A DNA stretch of 5,364 bases, from the NCBI GenBank assembly GCA_003449615.1, contig DMHA01000139.1, forward strand, positions 1-5,364. Reading direction: 5' to 3'. A program made the translations under genes and the position numbers. The notes under the pieces were generated by a model. It ran no database searches and was not told the DNA's origin. It saw only the letters and a program-made list of their open reading frames with translations. The stretch comes from Flavobacterium sp. Its GTDB lineage: Bacteria; Bacteroidota; Bacteroidia; Flavobacteriales; Flavobacteriaceae. Positions 5,052 to 5,364 of the stretch are shown here, piece after piece; position 1 is the stretch's first letter; every line of letters starts with the position of its first letter.

Positions 5052-5364
5052 TTTTTTTGTATTTAAAATTTAAACTTCAAAGTTCGGGATTATTTATTCA
5101 AAATCCTTGTGTACCATAAAAAAACTAGCATTATCGAAATTAATTTTGGATATTACTTATAGAAGTTTTTTCTGTTCAGGGCAAACGCTTTTAAAAATAA
5201 GACAAAAAGTAGCCACGACACGAACGAAGTGAACTGGCGAAGCAATTACACGAATGAACACGAATTTTTGTATTTTTTAATTTGCTTCGCCTGTTCACTT
5301 TGTTCAAGTCACTAATTTGCAAGTAATGCAAGAAAATTCGTGAAAATTAATTTTAATAGTTTTT
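5052..5364. other. Non-coding region upstream of the DUF2721-like gene
   Basis: These 313 bases contain no open frame that I can support on either strand. The part next to the gene (5052-5210) is AT-rich and presumably holds its promoter. From about 5210 to the right edge the sequence changes to an interspersed-repeat type, with ACACGAA and AATTCGTG words that, from memory, recur between genes in Flavobacterium. It contains the large palindrome 5222-5305 and may continue beyond the window. Confidence 0.6.
5222..5305. repeat. Large imperfect palindrome (24-bp arms)
   Basis: The left arm 5222-5245 (GAACGAAGTGAAC, then T, then GGCGAAGCAA) is the inverse of the right arm 5282-5305 (TTGCTTCGCC, then T, then GTTCACTTTGTTC). 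Twenty-two of 24 positions are Watson-Crick pairs, one is G-U (5226/5301) and one is a T/T mismatch (5235/5292). The loop of 36 bases is AT-rich and contains ACACGAATGAACACGAATTT. The size, symmetry and intergenic position fit a dispersed palindromic element or a small non-autonomous mobile element; no transposase is present. Confidence 0.65.

Overview
The window looks like chromosomal DNA of a Bacteroidota bacterium, most likely Flavobacterium or a close relative. The evidence is the AT-rich, A-rich start regions without Shine-Dalgarno sequences, two exact matches to the Bacteroidota -7 promoter box TAnnTTTG (619-626, 1579-1586), and protein families I associate with flavobacteria (DUF6804-like and DUF2721-like membrane proteins, CtlX). 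All assignments come from reading the sequence and from memory of families; no database search was run.

Layout. 1-173 is the tail of an unidentified gene, followed by a small four-helix membrane protein (197-514). From 619 to 1351 there is a compact unit: promoter, a 52-residue charged protein (667-825), and an overlapping GNAT acetyltransferase that starts at TTG (815-1351), an arrangement like a GNAT-type toxin-antitoxin pair. The 255-base gap at 1352-1606 holds a perfect 10-bp hairpin plus an extra direct copy of one arm, and then the promoter of the next gene. 1607-3563 carries two guanidine-modifying-superfamily hydrolases: an arginine deiminase/DDAH-like enzyme and a CtlX-type citrulline hydrolase. 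A CoA-binding Rossmann protein (3594-3959) follows. A second toxin-antitoxin-like pair, a VapB-like antitoxin overlapping a PIN-domain VapC toxin, lies at 4006-4613. A DUF2721-like membrane protein runs on the minus strand (4647-5051), convergent with vapC. The last 313 bases contain no gene but do contain a large imperfect palindrome typical of dispersed intergenic repeats.

How the genes may work together. The two hydrolases could convert arginine to citrulline and then to ornithine without carbamoyl phosphate, a short alternative to the classical deiminase pathway. The most unusual feature is at their junction. Two inverted copies of a 24-base C5/G5 repeat sit partly inside the coding regions: one supplies the last codons and stop of the first gene, the other is read through as part of the CtlX N-terminus. 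In RNA the copies can pair along all 24 positions (two as G-U), placing both candidate CtlX start codons in the 66-nt loop. This suggests translational coupling between the two steps.
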